Program-made: the position numbers and the translations under genes
Assembly: GCF_014199595.1 (NCBI RefSeq)
Contig: NZ_JACHNX010000009.1
Span: 1-64,000, forward strand
DNA from: Sphingomonas yabuuchiae
GTDB lineage: Bacteria > Pseudomonadota > Alphaproteobacteria > Sphingomonadales > Sphingomonadaceae
Length of the DNA: 64,000 nt
Direction: 5' to 3'
The notes under the pieces: generated by a model
The model's input: only the letters and a program-made list of their open reading frames with translations
Database searches by the model: none
Told to the model about the DNA's origin: nothing
Shown: positions 18,654-27,379 of the stretch, in pieces
How positions within the stretch are numbered: the stretch's first letter is position 1
How the letters are laid out: each line of letters begins with the position of its first letter

Positions 18654-19701
18654 TACCGAGGCGCGGGATCGGCTGACCCTCGACGTTCCGATCCTGCAGG
18701 CGCCGATGGCGGGGGTGTCGACTCCCGCCATGGCGGCGGCGGTGAATGCGGGCGGCGGTCTGGGTGGAATCGCGATCGGCGCTGGTGATGCCGATGCGGC
18801 CGCCCGGATGATCGCCGAAACGCGCCAGCGGACCGAGCGGCCGTTCAACGTCAACCTTTTCGTCCATGCCCCGCCCGTGCCCGATCCGGCGCGCGAGGCG
18901 GCCTGGTGCGAGGCGCTTCGTCCGGCCTTCGCCGCGTTCGACGCGGAGCCGCCCACCGCGCTGCGCACCATCTATCAGAGCTTCGCGCAGGACGATGCGA
19001 TGCTGGCGCTGCTGGTCGAGACGAGACCGGCGGTGGTCAGCTTTCACTTCGGCCTGCCCGACGGTCCGCGCATCGCCGCGCTGAAACAGGCGGGATGCTT
19101 GTTGCTGGCGAGCGTGACCTCGCTGGCCGAGGCTCGGGCCGCCGAGCGTGCCGGGATCGATATGCTGGTCGCTCAAGGATATGAGGCGGGCGGGCATCGC
19201 GGGGTTTTCGATCCGGATGCGGCGGACGATCGGTTGGGGACGCTGGCGCTGACCCGATTGCTGGCGATGCGGACGCGGTTGCCCGTGATCGCGGCGGGTG
19301 GGGTGATGGACGGGGCGGGGGTGTCGGCTGTCCTGACGCTGGGGGCGGTGGCGGCGCAACTGGGGACGGCCTTCATCGCCTGTCCCGAGAGCGCGGCGGA
19401 TGCGGCGTACCGCGCCGCCCTGATGGGCGAGGGGGCCGCGCACACGGTGATGACCCGCGCGATTTCGGGGCGTCCGGCGCGGTGCTTGCCCAATGATTTC
19501 ACCGCGCTGGGGGAAAGTCTGACGGCGGCGGTGCCTGATTATCCGATCGCTTATGATGCGGGGAAGGCGCTGAACGCTGCCGCCAAGGCGCGGGGGGAGG
19601 GCGGTTACGGCGCCCAATGGGCGGGGCAGGGGGCCCCGCTGGCCCGTTCGATGCCAGCAGGGGAACTGGTTCGTACGATTGCCGGAGAGATGCGCGGGTA
19701 G
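18634..19701 (+). CDS. Nitronate monooxygenase (2-nitropropane dioxygenase family)
   Basis: An FMN enzyme of about 340-355 residues that oxidises alkyl nitronates. The N-terminus reads [23 protein letters not shown], the usual first strand. A catalytic-histidine segment is [10 protein letters not shown], and the FMN phosphate loop is [11 protein letters not shown]. The start is unusual: no ATG lies near the conserved N-terminus. The nearest standard option is GTG at 18634, inside the cytochrome gene, and a CTG at 18673 would give exactly LTLDVPIL. It is coupled to or overlaps the cytochrome gene upstream. Repeat A3 follows. Confidence 0.85.
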   Translation: MPRPPADTEARDRLTLDVPILQAPMAGVSTPAMAAAVNAGGGLGGIAIGAGDADAAARMIAETRQRTERPFNVNLFVHAPPVPDPAREAAWCEALRPAFAAFDAEPPTALRTIYQSFAQDDAMLALLVETRPAVVSFHFGLPDGPRIAALKQAGCLLLASVTSLAEARAAERAGIDMLVAQGYEAGGHRGVFDPDAADDRLGTLALTRLLAMRTRLPVIAAGGVMDGAGVSAVLTLGAVAAQLGTAFIACPESAADAAYRAALMGEGAAHTVMTRAISGRPARCLPNDFTALGESLTAAVPDYPIAYDAGKALNAAAKARGEGGYGAQWAGQGAPLARSMPAGELVRTIAGEMRG

Positions 19702-19710
19702 GGGGGAGCG

Positions 19711-19795
19711 TGGGCTTCGACGTCGCTCAGCCTGAACGGAGGTTTTGCGCAATCCTCTAACCCCGTTCAGCCTGAGCGACGTCGAAGGCCAAGGG
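19711..19795. repeat. REP-like inverted pair, family A, copy 3
   Basis: Arms GGGCTTCGACGTCGCTCAGC and TTCAGCCTGAGCGACGTCGA; both arms share the same A-to-G variant (gacgtcg), which shows that the two arms change together. Confidence 0.75.
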
Positions 19796-19830
19796 ATGCG
19801 TTCACCACCACACTCCGCTAAACCCGTAAC

Positions 19831-20649
19831 ATGACCAGCAAACCTCCCATCGGTCGCGACACGCGGCTGTGCATGTCGCTGTCGGCGCGGCCCGGCAATT
19901 TCGGGTCGCGCTTTCACAACCGGCTCTATGAACTGACCGGGCTCGACTATGTCTACAAGTCGTTCAGCACGACCGATTTGGCCGGAGCGGTGGGCGGTAT
20001 CCGGGCGCTCAACATTCGCGGCTGCGCCATTTCGATGCCATTCAAGGAAGCGGTGATCCTGTTGCTTGATGGGCTGGCCGGATCGGCGGCGGCGATCGAC
20101 AGCGTGAACACCATCGTCAATGATGACGGGCGGCTGACCGGCTACAATACCGACTATGCCGCCGTGGTCGAGCTGATCGCCGATATCGACCCCGCCACGC
20201 CCTTCGTCCTGCGCGGTTCGGGCGGGATGGCGAAGGCGGTGGCGGCGGCCTTGCGCGATTCAGGGTTTGCGAACGGCACCATCGTCGCGCGCAACGAACC
20301 GCTGGGGCGCGAACTGGCGGGGCTTTACGGCTTTGGCTGGTCGTCGGAGCTGGACGAGGGTGCGCCGCTGCTGATCAACGTCACGCCGATCGGCATGACC
20401 GGAGGCAACGAGGACCAACTCGCCTTCCCGGAGGCGATGATCGCGCAGGCGGAGATCGCCTTCGACGTGGTGCAATATCCGCCCGAGACGCGCTTCCTGT
20501 CCACGGCGCGGGGGCTGGGCAAGCGGGTGATCACCGGCACCCAGGTCGCGACCATCCAGGCGCTTGAGCAGTTCGTGCTCTATACCGGCATCCGCCCGAC
20601 GCCCGAGCAGGTGAAGGAGGCGGCGGATTACGCCTATCGCATGGGGTGA
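19831..20649 (+). CDS. Divergent shikimate 5-dehydrogenase (AroE-like)
   Basis: A 272-residue protein of the shikimate/quinate dehydrogenase family. The likely catalytic pair is present: Lys72 in SMPFKEA and Asp108 in GYNTDY. The dinucleotide loop is GSGGMAKAV. The N-terminal shikimate-binding segment is atypical: LCMSLSARPGNFGSRFHN replaces the usual G-x-P-I-x-H-S-x-S-P form. This looks like one of the AroE paralogue classes with altered substrate use. The true biosynthetic aroE may lie elsewhere. It stands alone between repeat A3 and repeat B3, and the start ATG lacks a strong Shine-Dalgarno sequence. Confidence 0.82.
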   Translation: MTSKPPIGRDTRLCMSLSARPGNFGSRFHNRLYELTGLDYVYKSFSTTDLAGAVGGIRALNIRGCAISMPFKEAVILLLDGLAGSAAAIDSVNTIVNDDGRLTGYNTDYAAVVELIADIDPATPFVLRGSGGMAKAVAAALRDSGFANGTIVARNEPLGRELAGLYGFGWSSELDEGAPLLINVTPIGMTGGNEDQLAFPEAMIAQAEIAFDVVQYPPETRFLSTARGLGKRVITGTQVATIQALEQFVLYTGIRPTPEQVKEAADYAYRMG

Positions 20650-20657
20650 AGGCAGCA

Positions 20658-20790
20658 TTCCTCCCCTGTAGGGGGGAGGTGGCAGGCCGCAGGCCTGACG
20701 GAGGGGTGTCGCCGCTGCTGATCGATCCACCGCGGGCGGCAACACCCCTCCACCAGCTTCGCTGGTCCCCCTCCCCTTACAGGGGAGGAT
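20658..20790. repeat. Palindromic repeat, family B, copy 3
   Basis: Outer arms TTCCTCCCCTGTAGG and CTTACAGGGGAGGA; inner arms ggcaggccgcaggcctgacg and caccagcttcgctggtcccc. Its right end overlaps the stop of the EVE gene. Confidence 0.7.
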
Positions 20791-21191
20791 TATGCGTTTG
20801 CCATCCCCATCAACACCGCCCATTCCGCTTCGCCCACCGGCGACACCGACAGCCGCGACTGACGCAGCATCGGCAAGGCGGCGAGCCTGGCCTCGGCCTT
20901 CATCGCGGCCAGCGTGACGGGGCGGGGCAGCGGACGGTCGGGGGCGATCTCGACCGAGACCCAGCGTCCGTCATCGCCATCGGCCCTGGCGGCGCGGGAG
21001 ATCGTCGCGATGCCCACCGCCGCCTTGTCCTTGCCGCTGTGATAGAGAAGCGCCGAGTCCCCCGTCCGCATCGCCCGCAAATGCCCGGCGGCGGCGGCGT
21101 TGCGCACGCCGTCCCATTCGGTTCGCCCGTCGCGGACCAGATCGTCCCAGCCATAGCTTTCCGGCTCCGACTTCAGCAGCCAGTATGCCAT
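20790..21191 (-). CDS. EVE domain protein
   Basis: A 133-residue single-domain EVE (PUA-like) protein related to THYN1. Such domains bind modified bases in DNA or RNA. It opens MAYWLLKSEPESYGWDDL, the family hallmark, followed by WDGVRNAAAAGHLRAMRTGD and LLYHSGKDKAAVGIA, which line the base pocket. The ATG at 21191 was chosen because the family always begins at this tryptophan strand. It is convergent with the AroE-like gene and its 3' end touches repeat B3. A role in sensing modified bases is known for the family, but the actual ligand here is not known. Confidence 0.9.
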   Translation of the reverse strand: MAYWLLKSEPESYGWDDLVRDGRTEWDGVRNAAAAGHLRAMRTGDSALLYHSGKDKAAVGIATISRAARADGDDGRWVSVEIAPDRPLPRPVTLAAMKAEARLAALPMLRQSRLSVSPVGEAEWAVLMGMANA

Positions 21192-21330
21192 CTCCGCTTT
21201 TCCTCCTGAACCGCGCCTAAACGCCACATTCCGTGTCCATTCAGCCCGATAGTGGCAGGGAAGGCAACACGGACGCCGCCTGCGCGTTTTGCGATCAGCG
21301 GACCGGGCGTATCAGTATCGGAGGTTCGGT

Positions 21331-21723
21331 ATGAACGGAGTTTGGAAGAAACTGGGACTGGGCCTCGCCTTGGGCGCCACCGCACTGACGGCGGCGGCTC
21401 CGGCCGAGGCGCAGCGTTGGGGCCGTGGCTGGGGTGGCGGCTATGGCGGCTATTATCACCGCGATCGCGGCGATGCGGCCGCAGGCGCGCTGATCGGCGG
21501 CATCGTCGGTCTGGGCATCGGCGCGGCCATCGCGAGCAGCAACCAGCCGCGCTATGTCGATCGCGGCTATTATTACAACCGGGGCTATGATCCCTATTAT
21601 GCGCCGCCGCCCCCGCCGCCGGTGTATCAATATGAGTATCGCAGCTATGCGCCGCGCTGCTGGACCGACTGGCGCTGGGACCCCTATTGGGGCCGCAATG
21701 TGCAGGTGCGGGTCTGTAATTAA
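21331..21723 (+). CDS. Secreted glycine-zipper-like small protein
   Basis: A 130-residue exported protein. A signal peptide covers about 1-27 (GLALGATALTAAAPAEAQ). After a Gly/Tyr stretch, residues 50-71 form a glycine-zipper-like segment (AAAGALIGGIVGLGIGAAIA), followed by a Tyr/Pro-rich region with a run of six prolines and a C-terminal RCWTDWRWDPYWGRNVQVRVC that could form a disulfide. The start at 21331 has GGAGG seven bases upstream. It resembles glycine-zipper RcnB/YMGG-type envelope proteins but no exact family is claimed. An intrinsic terminator follows. Confidence 0.75.
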   Translation: MNGVWKKLGLGLALGATALTAAAPAEAQRWGRGWGGGYGGYYHRDRGDAAAGALIGGIVGLGIGAAIASSNQPRYVDRGYYYNRGYDPYYAPPPPPPVYQYEYRSYAPRCWTDWRWDPYWGRNVQVRVCN

Positions 21724-21733
21724 GGCCCTTGGC

Positions 21734-21763
21734 GGCGTCGGGAGCGATCCCGGCGCCGTTTTT
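21734..21763 (+). terminator. Intrinsic terminator
   Basis: GGCGTCGGGA and TCCCGGCGCC pair (one G-U) around GCGA and are followed by GTTTTT, 10 bp past the glycine-zipper gene. Confidence 0.85.
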
Positions 21764-21814
21764 CTTGGAGCCCCTGCTTGGCAGCGCCCCCGAGTCGGCG
21801 TTAAGGCCACGAGC

Positions 21815-22099
21815 ATGACCGATACCGTTCCCGATCGCCTGTCCACCAACCCGGACAGCCCCTATTTCGACCAGGACCTCCTCTCGCGTGGGGTCGGCAT
21901 CCGCTTCAAGGGCAATGAGCGCCGCGACGTCGAGGAATATTGCATTTCCGAAGGCTGGATCCGCGTCGCGCTGGGCAAGAAGGTCGACCGCCATGGCCGC
22001 TCGCTGACCCTGAAGCTGAACGGCGAGGTCGAGGCGTGGATCGAGAATCCGGCCGATGGCGAGGATGCGCCTGAGGGTTCGGAAGAGGCGCAAGCCTAA
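21815..22099 (+). CDS. DUF3297 family protein
   Basis: A 94-residue acidic protein with the sequence features of DUF3297: PDRLSTNPDSPYFD at the start, then RGVGIRFKGNER, VEEYCISEGWIRV and KKVDRHGRSLTLKLNGEVEAW. The function is unknown. It is widespread in Proteobacteria. The last ~15 residues are Glu/Asp/Ala-rich. It has its own start after a terminator and is followed by repeat C2. The start ATG at 21815 fits the family N-terminus, and the upstream extension of the frame reads out of phase through the previous gene. Confidence 0.75.
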   Translation: MTDTVPDRLSTNPDSPYFDQDLLSRGVGIRFKGNERRDVEEYCISEGWIRVALGKKVDRHGRSLTLKLNGEVEAWIENPADGEDAPEGSEEAQA

Positions 22100-22108
22100 G
22101 CAGCACGC

Positions 22109-22236
22109 GTTCCCCGGCGAAGGCCGGGGTCCAGTTGCGGGGTGCTTTCGAGAGGGGCGGGCCTGTTGCCGCCCACGCCCCGGATCGCGCGCCACCGGCT
22201 TGGTGGCAACTGGGCCCCGGCCTTCGCCGGGGAACA
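22109..22236. repeat. Palindromic repeat, family C, copy 2
   Basis: Arms GTTCCCCGGCGAAGGCCGGG and GCCCCGGCCTTCGCCGGGGA, with ccagttgcgg and its near complement inside, as in the copy at 11340. Confidence 0.75.
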
Positions 22237-22269
22237 GGCCAGCGTTATAGGTTCTCGGCCCCAAACTCC

Positions 22270-22333
22270 CGTTGAGGCCGAGCGAAGTCGAAGCCCACGG
22301 GAAAACGCTACCGCATTTCGACTTCTCTCAGAC
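22270..22333. repeat. REP-like inverted pair, family A, copy 4
   Basis: Arms GTTGAGGCCGAGCGAAGTCG and CATTTCGACTTCTCTCAGAC. This is the most degraded copy, directly next to repeat C2. Confidence 0.55.
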
Positions 22334-22342
22334 AAAAGAGGC

Positions 22343-24205
22343 TTACGCCGCCTCCATCGCCTCACCCGCTTCCATCCAGCGCGTCTCGGCCTCGGCCAGC
22401 TTGTCGACCACCTCCGCGCGGCGCTTGTTCAACTCGCCCATCGACAGCTTGGCATGGCGCGGTTCGGCGGCGGCCGGGTCGTTCATCGCCTTGTCCAGCG
22501 CGTCGCGCTCGCGGGTCAGCTTGGCCATTTCGTCCTCGATGCCGCGCAGCGTCTTCTTCATCGCGTTGAAGCGTTCGCGCTGCTCGGCCGAGGCCTTTTT
22601 GTTCGCGGCGCGGTCCGCCTTGGACGCGGCGTCGCCCTGACCCGCATCGCCCTTCAGGACGAAGGCGATATAGTCGTCCAGCGACCCGTCGAATTCCTTC
22701 GCAGTCCCGTTATCGACCAGCACCAGCCGGTCCGCCGTCATCTCTAGCATGTGGCGATCATGGCTGACCAGCACGACGGTGCCCTTGTACATGTTGAGCG
22801 CCTGGACCAACGCCTCGCGCGCGTCGACGTCGAGGTGGTTGGTCGGCTCGTCGAGGATCAGCATGTGCGGCGCGTCGCGGGTGATCAGCGCCAATGCCAG
22901 ACGCGCGCGTTCGCCGCCCGACAGCTTGCCGACCTTGGTCGTCGCCTTGTCGCCCGAAAAGCCGAACCGGCCCAGCTGTCCGCGCACCGCCGCCGGGGTC
23001 GCGCCGCGCATGATGCGCGTCATATGCTCCAGCGGCGTATCGTCGGTGTCGAGTTCCTCGACCTGATACTGGGTGAAATAGCCGACCCGCATCTTGCCCG
23101 ACGAGTTCATATCGCCTTCCATCGGCGTCAATTGCGCGGCGAGCAGGCGGGCCAGCGTCGTCTTGCCGTTGCCGTTGCGGCCCAGAAGCGCGATCCGGTC
23201 GTCCGGGTCGATGCGCAGGTTCAGCCGCTTCAGGATCGGCGTCTCGGCATAGCCCACGCTCGCCAGATCCAAGGTGATCAGCGGCGGGCGCAGCTGGTCG
23301 GGATCGGGGAAGTCGAAGGACAGCGACGGATCGTTCGCCATCTCGGCGATCGGCTGCATCTTGGACAGCATCTTCGCGCGGCTCTGCGCCTGCTTGGCGG
23401 TCGAGGCGCGGGCCGAGTTGCGGGCGATATAGTCCTGGAGCTTGGCGCGCTGCGCCTCCTGATTCGCCTTGGCGGCGGCGAGCTGCGCCATCCGCTCGGC
23501 GCGCTGGCGCTCGAACGAATCATAGCCGCCCGGATAAAGCGTTACCTTGCCGCCCTGAAGGTGCAGGATGTGGTCGACGACATTGTTCAGGAAGTCGCGC
23601 TCATGGCTGACCAGCAGGATCGTCGCGCGATAGGATTTGAGGAAATCCTCCAGCCACATCACCGCTTCGAGGTCGAGGTGGTTCGACGGTTCGTCGAGCA
23701 GCAGCACGTCGGGCGCCGAGAACAGCAGCGCGGCGAGCGCGACGCGCATCTTCCAGCCGCCCGAATAGCTGGACAGCGGGCGTCCCTGCATCGCCTCGTC
23801 GAAGCCCAGACCCTGAAGGATGCTGGAGGCACGCGCGGGCGCGGTATAGGCGTCGATCGCGATCAGCCGTTCGTAGATGTCGCCCAGCTTTTCCGGATCG
23901 CTCTCGGTCTCGCTGCGCTCCATCAATTCGGCGCGCTCGACATCGGCGGCGAGCACCGTCTCGAACGGGGTGGCGGTGCCGTCGGGCGCTTCCTGCGCGA
24001 TATAGCCGAGCTTGGCGCCCTTGGGCATTTCGCAGGCGCCGTCATCGGCCTCCAGCTGGCCCGCGATCACGCGGACGAGCGTGGACTTGCCAGCGCCGTT
24101 ACGACCGATCAGGCCGACGCGGCTGCCGGGGGGGAGTGCGGCGGATGCACCGTCGAGGATCGTGCGGCCGCCCAGGCGCACGGTGATGCTGTTCAGATTG
24201 AGCAT
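22343..24205 (-). CDS. ABC-F ATPase (ribosome-associated type)
   Basis: A 620-residue tandem ABC protein without membrane segments. First Walker A is at 34-42 (GRNGAGKST) with signature SSYSGGW and Walker B plus LLDEPSNHLDLEA. The second cassette has GRNGNGKTT, LSGGERARLA and LILDEPTNHLD. A charged interdomain linker with repeated Ala/Gln/Arg matches the arm of ABC-F factors that probe the ribosomal E site. The last ~80 residues form a coiled coil like that of Uup. The start ATG at 24205 directly precedes the first beta strand. It could be Uup or a YheS/Uup-like member. It is unlikely to be an antibiotic-resistance ABC-F from sequence alone. Confidence 0.92.
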   Translation of the reverse strand: MLNLNSITVRLGGRTILDGASAALPPGSRVGLIGRNGAGKSTLVRVIAGQLEADDGACEMPKGAKLGYIAQEAPDGTATPFETVLAADVERAELMERSETESDPEKLGDIYERLIAIDAYTAPARASSILQGLGFDEAMQGRPLSSYSGGWKMRVALAALLFSAPDVLLLDEPSNHLDLEAVMWLEDFLKSYRATILLVSHERDFLNNVVDHILHLQGGKVTLYPGGYDSFERQRAERMAQLAAAKANQEAQRAKLQDYIARNSARASTAKQAQSRAKMLSKMQPIAEMANDPSLSFDFPDPDQLRPPLITLDLASVGYAETPILKRLNLRIDPDDRIALLGRNGNGKTTLARLLAAQLTPMEGDMNSSGKMRVGYFTQYQVEELDTDDTPLEHMTRIMRGATPAAVRGQLGRFGFSGDKATTKVGKLSGGERARLALALITRDAPHMLILDEPTNHLDVDAREALVQALNMYKGTVVLVSHDRHMLEMTADRLVLVDNGTAKEFDGSLDDYIAFVLKGDAGQGDAASKADRAANKKASAEQRERFNAMKKTLRGIEDEMAKLTRERDALDKAMNDPAAAEPRHAKLSMGELNKRRAEVVDKLAEAETRWMEAGEAMEAA

Positions 24206-24251
24206 GGCGCGCGCCTAGCAAATTTCGGCGCGGATGGGGAGAGGCTGGATT

Positions 24252-24379
24252 TTCCTCCCCTGCAAGGGGAGGGGACCATCCGAAGGATGGTGGAGGGGAC
24301 GTTCCACACCGGGCGTCCCTAGCGGAAGCCCCCCTCCGTCAGCGCATTCGCGCTGCCACCTCCCCGTGCCGGGGAGGAT
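24252..24379. repeat. Palindromic repeat, family B, copy 4
   Basis: Outer arms TTCCTCCCCTGCAAGGGGAG and CTCCCCGTGCCGGGGAGGA; inner arms ccatccgaaggatggtggag and cctccgtcagcgcattcgcg. Confidence 0.7.
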
Positions 24380-24385
24380 TTGGCT

Positions 24386-25096
24386 TCAGCGTGCCGCGAT
24401 CGCGGTCGCGCCTGCGGGCGGCCAGTTCTGGACACCGCACTTCTTGACGACCCATTCCGCCTTCTTGTTCCAGCACAGCGCATCCAGGCGCGGCATGGTG
24501 GCGGCAATATGCTGCTCGCGGCCGATATAGCGCGGGAAACGCTGTTCGCCGTACGGAACCAGGCTGTTGCGCAGCTCGCGCATCCGGTCGACCGCCAGTT
24601 CGCCCAGATGGCCGCGCGGGGTGAATACCGCCTGGTGCAGGATCGACGCCGCCGTGGTGCAGAAACCCAGCTGCCCCGATACGGACGAGAAGCTGGCATA
24701 GGTGCGCGTGCCATATTGGTCGAGCGCGTCCTGCCCGGCCTTCACGGTCTTGTTCTGCCGCTTGAAATAGGCGCCCAGCGTGTCGAACGCGCCCTTCAGC
24801 TCGACTTCGTGATCCTTCAGCGTCGCGTTATAGTTGGAGACGGTCGTCAGCATCGGTTCGAACTGGCATTGCAGCGCGGCGACGTTGAGCGCGGCGCGCA
24901 TGTTCCACAGCAGCCCGGCGCGCAATTCCGCCGGGGTCGCACCGGGCAACGGCTGGCCGATGCCGGGTTCGTCGCCCTGGACGGGCTTTCCCTGGAAATT
25001 ATAGGGCTGCAGGAAGAATTGTGCCGATGCGGGTGCGGCAGCACCCATCCCCCAAAACGCCACGCCAGCAACCAGCGCGGTACGCACCACTTTCAT
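24386..25096 (-). CDS. Exported hypothetical protein
   Basis: A 236-residue protein with a clear signal peptide (residues 1-26, ending AAAPASAQ). The mature part has a Pro/Gly-rich start, a helical central region and seven or fewer cysteines, including CQFEP, FCTTAA, LCWNKK and KKCGV, which could pair in the periplasm. No known domain was recognised. The pattern of TGAELRAGLLWNMRAALNVAALQCQ suggests helices packed around a disulfide. It is alone on its transcript, with repeat B4 downstream and about 180 bp upstream without a gene. Similar proteins are expected in sphingomonads but I cannot confirm this here. Confidence 0.7.
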   Translation of the reverse strand: MKVVRTALVAGVAFWGMGAAAPASAQFFLQPYNFQGKPVQGDEPGIGQPLPGATPAELRAGLLWNMRAALNVAALQCQFEPMLTTVSNYNATLKDHEVELKGAFDTLGAYFKRQNKTVKAGQDALDQYGTRTYASFSSVSGQLGFCTTAASILHQAVFTPRGHLGELAVDRMRELRNSLVPYGEQRFPRYIGREQHIAATMPRLDALCWNKKAEWVVKKCGVQNWPPAGATAIAAR

Positions 25097-25286
25097 TGTG
25101 TTCCGATCCTTCCCCCGTAGGGCCTTCGAGCGTCCCGAAACATAACGCTTTCCGGCTTTTTTCCCAAACGGAATTACGCTCGTACGGCAATCGTTGATGC
25201 CGGGCCGGTCGTTACGGAAACTTAGCGAAATCCGGGATTTGCTCCGCCGGTTACGTCACTGCCGACGCTGGCGGAGGGCTCATGAA

Positions 25287-25320
25287 AAAGGGGCCGCCCG
25301 GTCGCCCGGACGGCCCCTTT
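25287..25320. terminator. Bidirectional terminator
   Basis: AAAGGGGCCG and CGGCCCCTTT flank a GC-rich core. The minus strand continues into TTTTT, ending the lipoprotein gene; the plus strand has a CCCCTTTCG tail. Confidence 0.75.
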
Positions 25321-25343
25321 CGTTGGGATGACCCCAACGATGA

Positions 25344-25616
25344 TTACATCGCGTTGGTCGCGTTGGTCATCATCGTGTCGTTGGCCATCATCATGTCGTT
25401 CGACATGGTGGTGTCGTTGGCCATCATGCCACCGTTCATGGTGCCGTCGACGGCGGTCATGTTGTCGGTGGCGGTGTCCATGCCTTCCGAAGCGTTCATT
25501 TCGGTGGTCATGTTCGCGTCGGTGGTGTTCTCGGTCTTCGAGCCGCAAGCCGAAACCGCGAGCGCCGCGCCGGCGATGATCGAGCCCGTCAGGACCTTGG
25601 AGATGATTGCACGCAT
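25344..25616 (-). CDS. Small lipoprotein with Met/Asn/Asp/Thr repeats
   Basis: A 90-residue predicted lipoprotein. The leader MRAIISKVLTGSIIAGAALA is followed by a VSAC lipobox, then a mature region made almost only of Met, Asn, Asp, Thr, Ala and Gly in degenerate short repeats (MANDTTMSNDMMMANDTMM). The ATG at 25616 has GGGAG at good spacing and the upstream in-frame start to 25685 was rejected. The plus strand reads here as a false frame. Met-rich mature segments can bind copper or silver in other periplasmic proteins, but no such role is claimed here. A hairpin terminator follows. Confidence 0.78.
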   Translation of the reverse strand: MRAIISKVLTGSIIAGAALAVSACGSKTENTTDANMTTEMNASEGMDTATDNMTAVDGTMNGGMMANDTTMSNDMMMANDTMMTNATNAM

Positions 25617-25718
25617 TGGAAGCTCCCTTGATATTATGGATTTGGAACGGCTTGCTGGCCCTATTACCCAAATCGGGGTGGACATTAATCGGATACCGTC
25701 TGGTCCTCAAGCCTCGTT

Positions 25719-26378
25719 TTATCGGACCGCACCGAGATCGTTGAGGAAAGCCGGAAAGCTGAACGCAAGCGCCTCGTCAAAGGTTTCCAGCGACTTGACG
25801 CCGTTTAACGCAAAAAGACTGGTCACCGGGAATTCCGGAAGGCCACAGGGCACGATCCCGCCGAAATGCGAAAGATCGGGTGCGACATTGATGGCAAAGC
25901 CGTGCAGCGTCACCCAGCGACGCACGCGGACGCCGATCGCGCCGACCTTGGCCTCCGAGCCGCCGTCGCGGGTCCAGATGCCGACCCGCCCCTCGGCGCG
26001 GAAGGCGTTGACCCCCAGCCGCCCCAGCGCGGCGATCAACCAATCCTCCAGCGTATGGACGAAATGCCGCACGTCGCGCCCGCGCTTGTTCAGATCCAGG
26101 ACCAGATAGCCGGTCCGCTGTCCGGGGCCGTGATAAGTATATTTGCCGCCACGCCCGGTCTGGAACACCGGGAAACGGGGATCGACCAGTTCGACCGGAT
26201 CGGCGCTGGTCCCGGCGGTATAGACGGGCGGATGTTCGAGCAGCCAGACGAGCTCGCGCGCCTCGCCCGCCACGACGGCGGCGGCACGCGCCTCCATCTC
26301 GGCGAGCGACTGGTCATAGGGGGTCAGGCCCGGACTGATCCGCCATTCGATATCGGGCATGTCGGGGATATGGGTCAC
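25719..26378 (-). CDS. lipB: Lipoyl(octanoyl) transferase LipB
   Basis: A 219-residue cytoplasmic enzyme that moves octanoyl from acyl-carrier protein to lipoyl domains of the 2-oxo acid dehydrogenases. The signature [11 protein letters not shown] is present near residue 75, and the acyl-binding cysteine lies in [12 protein letters not shown]. The general-base lysine lies in [11 protein letters not shown]. Length and order are normal for LipB. It is divergent from a polytopic membrane protein gene. The start ATG at 26378 begins directly before the family N-terminus ([13 protein letters not shown] lies about ten residues in). Confidence 0.93.
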   Translation of the reverse strand: MTHIPDMPDIEWRISPGLTPYDQSLAEMEARAAAVVAGEARELVWLLEHPPVYTAGTSADPVELVDPRFPVFQTGRGGKYTYHGPGQRTGYLVLDLNKRGRDVRHFVHTLEDWLIAALGRLGVNAFRAEGRVGIWTRDGGSEAKVGAIGVRVRRWVTLHGFAINVAPDLSHFGGIVPCGLPEFPVTSLFALNGVKSLETFDEALAFSFPAFLNDLGAVR

Positions 26379-26511
26379 GATCCCCCGTCCTTGCGCCTGG
26401 CTCGCCGCCGATGCAAGCGGCGTAGGTCAGCGCGGCGCGATGGCTTTGCATCCGCCAATCGTTTAGGCAGACGCGAACAGGCGGACGGGGTGGGCCGCCA
26501 AGGGAGGTAGC

Positions 26512-27363
26512 ATGACCGTCAGGATCGGAACGGTGTGGGACAGCACGCAACAGGTGCTGGCGGGCAGGGCCGGGATGATGGCTCCATTCGCCCTGATCGG
26601 CTTCGTCCTGCCCGGCCTGTTGCAGATCCTGCTGCTGCCGTCCTCGCCCGGCCAGTCGTCCATGGGACCGACGGGTCTGGGGCTGATGATCCTGTCCATG
26701 CTTCTGGGCATCTGGGCGCAGCTGGCGATCATGGCGCTGGCGACCCATCCGGCCACGACCAGCGGCGATGCATCGCGGGCGGGCCTTCGCCGGATGTGGC
26801 CGGTGCTGGGCGTCGCGCTGGTGGTCGGTTTCGCCTTTGCGCTGGTCCTACTGGTGATGATCGTCGTGCTGGGACTGTCCCATTTCGACTTCGCCGCCGC
26901 GATGGCCGCCAATGGCGATCCGTCCAAATTCCCGCCGATGAGCGGCGGCGCGGCGCTGTTCCTGGTTCTTTACGGTCTGACCGTCATGGTGGCGTCGCTG
27001 TGGATCGTCGCGCGGTTGATGCTGATCTATGCCGTGGTACTGAACGAGCGGCGCGGGCTGGGGGCGATCCGTCGCTCCATCGCGTTGACGCGGGGGATGA
27101 CCTGGCGGCTGATCGGTGTGTCCCTGCTGTTCGGAATCGTCCTGCTGGTCGCGATGCTGGCGGTGCAGGGCGTCACCGGCGCGGCCCTCCGTCTGGCGCT
27201 GGGCGCGGATCGGGCGCTGACGGCTGTCCGGCTGGCGGCGCTGCTGGGATCGGTGGTCAACGCCGGCTTCATGACGCTGGCCTATGTCTTCGTCGCGCGG
27301 CTGTACGTCGCGACGGCGGGTGAGCAGGCGCATCGTGAAGAGGTCGGTTCGCCCTCCCTGTGA
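26512..27363 (+). CDS. Polytopic membrane protein, paralogue 1
   Basis: A 283-residue protein with about six to seven hydrophobic helices and short loops, starting MTVRIGTVWDSTQQVLAGRAG. It resembles the membrane domain often found in glycerophosphodiester phosphodiesterase-like or DUF-type membrane proteins: a cytosolic helix, then paired helices, a SIALTRGMTWRLIGV amphipathic helix and a final pair. It forms a two-gene run with the following gene, 16 bp downstream, which has the same SxxLTRG helix. A structural rather than enzymatic role is inferred. No catalytic residues were seen. Confidence 0.7.
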   Translation: MTVRIGTVWDSTQQVLAGRAGMMAPFALIGFVLPGLLQILLLPSSPGQSSMGPTGLGLMILSMLLGIWAQLAIMALATHPATTSGDASRAGLRRMWPVLGVALVVGFAFALVLLVMIVVLGLSHFDFAAAMAANGDPSKFPPMSGGAALFLVLYGLTVMVASLWIVARLMLIYAVVLNERRGLGAIRRSIALTRGMTWRLIGVSLLFGIVLLVAMLAVQGVTGAALRLALGADRALTAVRLAALLGSVVNAGFMTLAYVFVARLYVATAGEQAHREEVGSPSL

Positions 27364-27379
27364 TGAAACGAGCCTTTTG

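Noticed and set aside
22343..24205. ABC transporter permease/ATPase for drug export
   Set aside because: There is no membrane domain; the tandem ABC with charged linker fits ABC-F translation factors.
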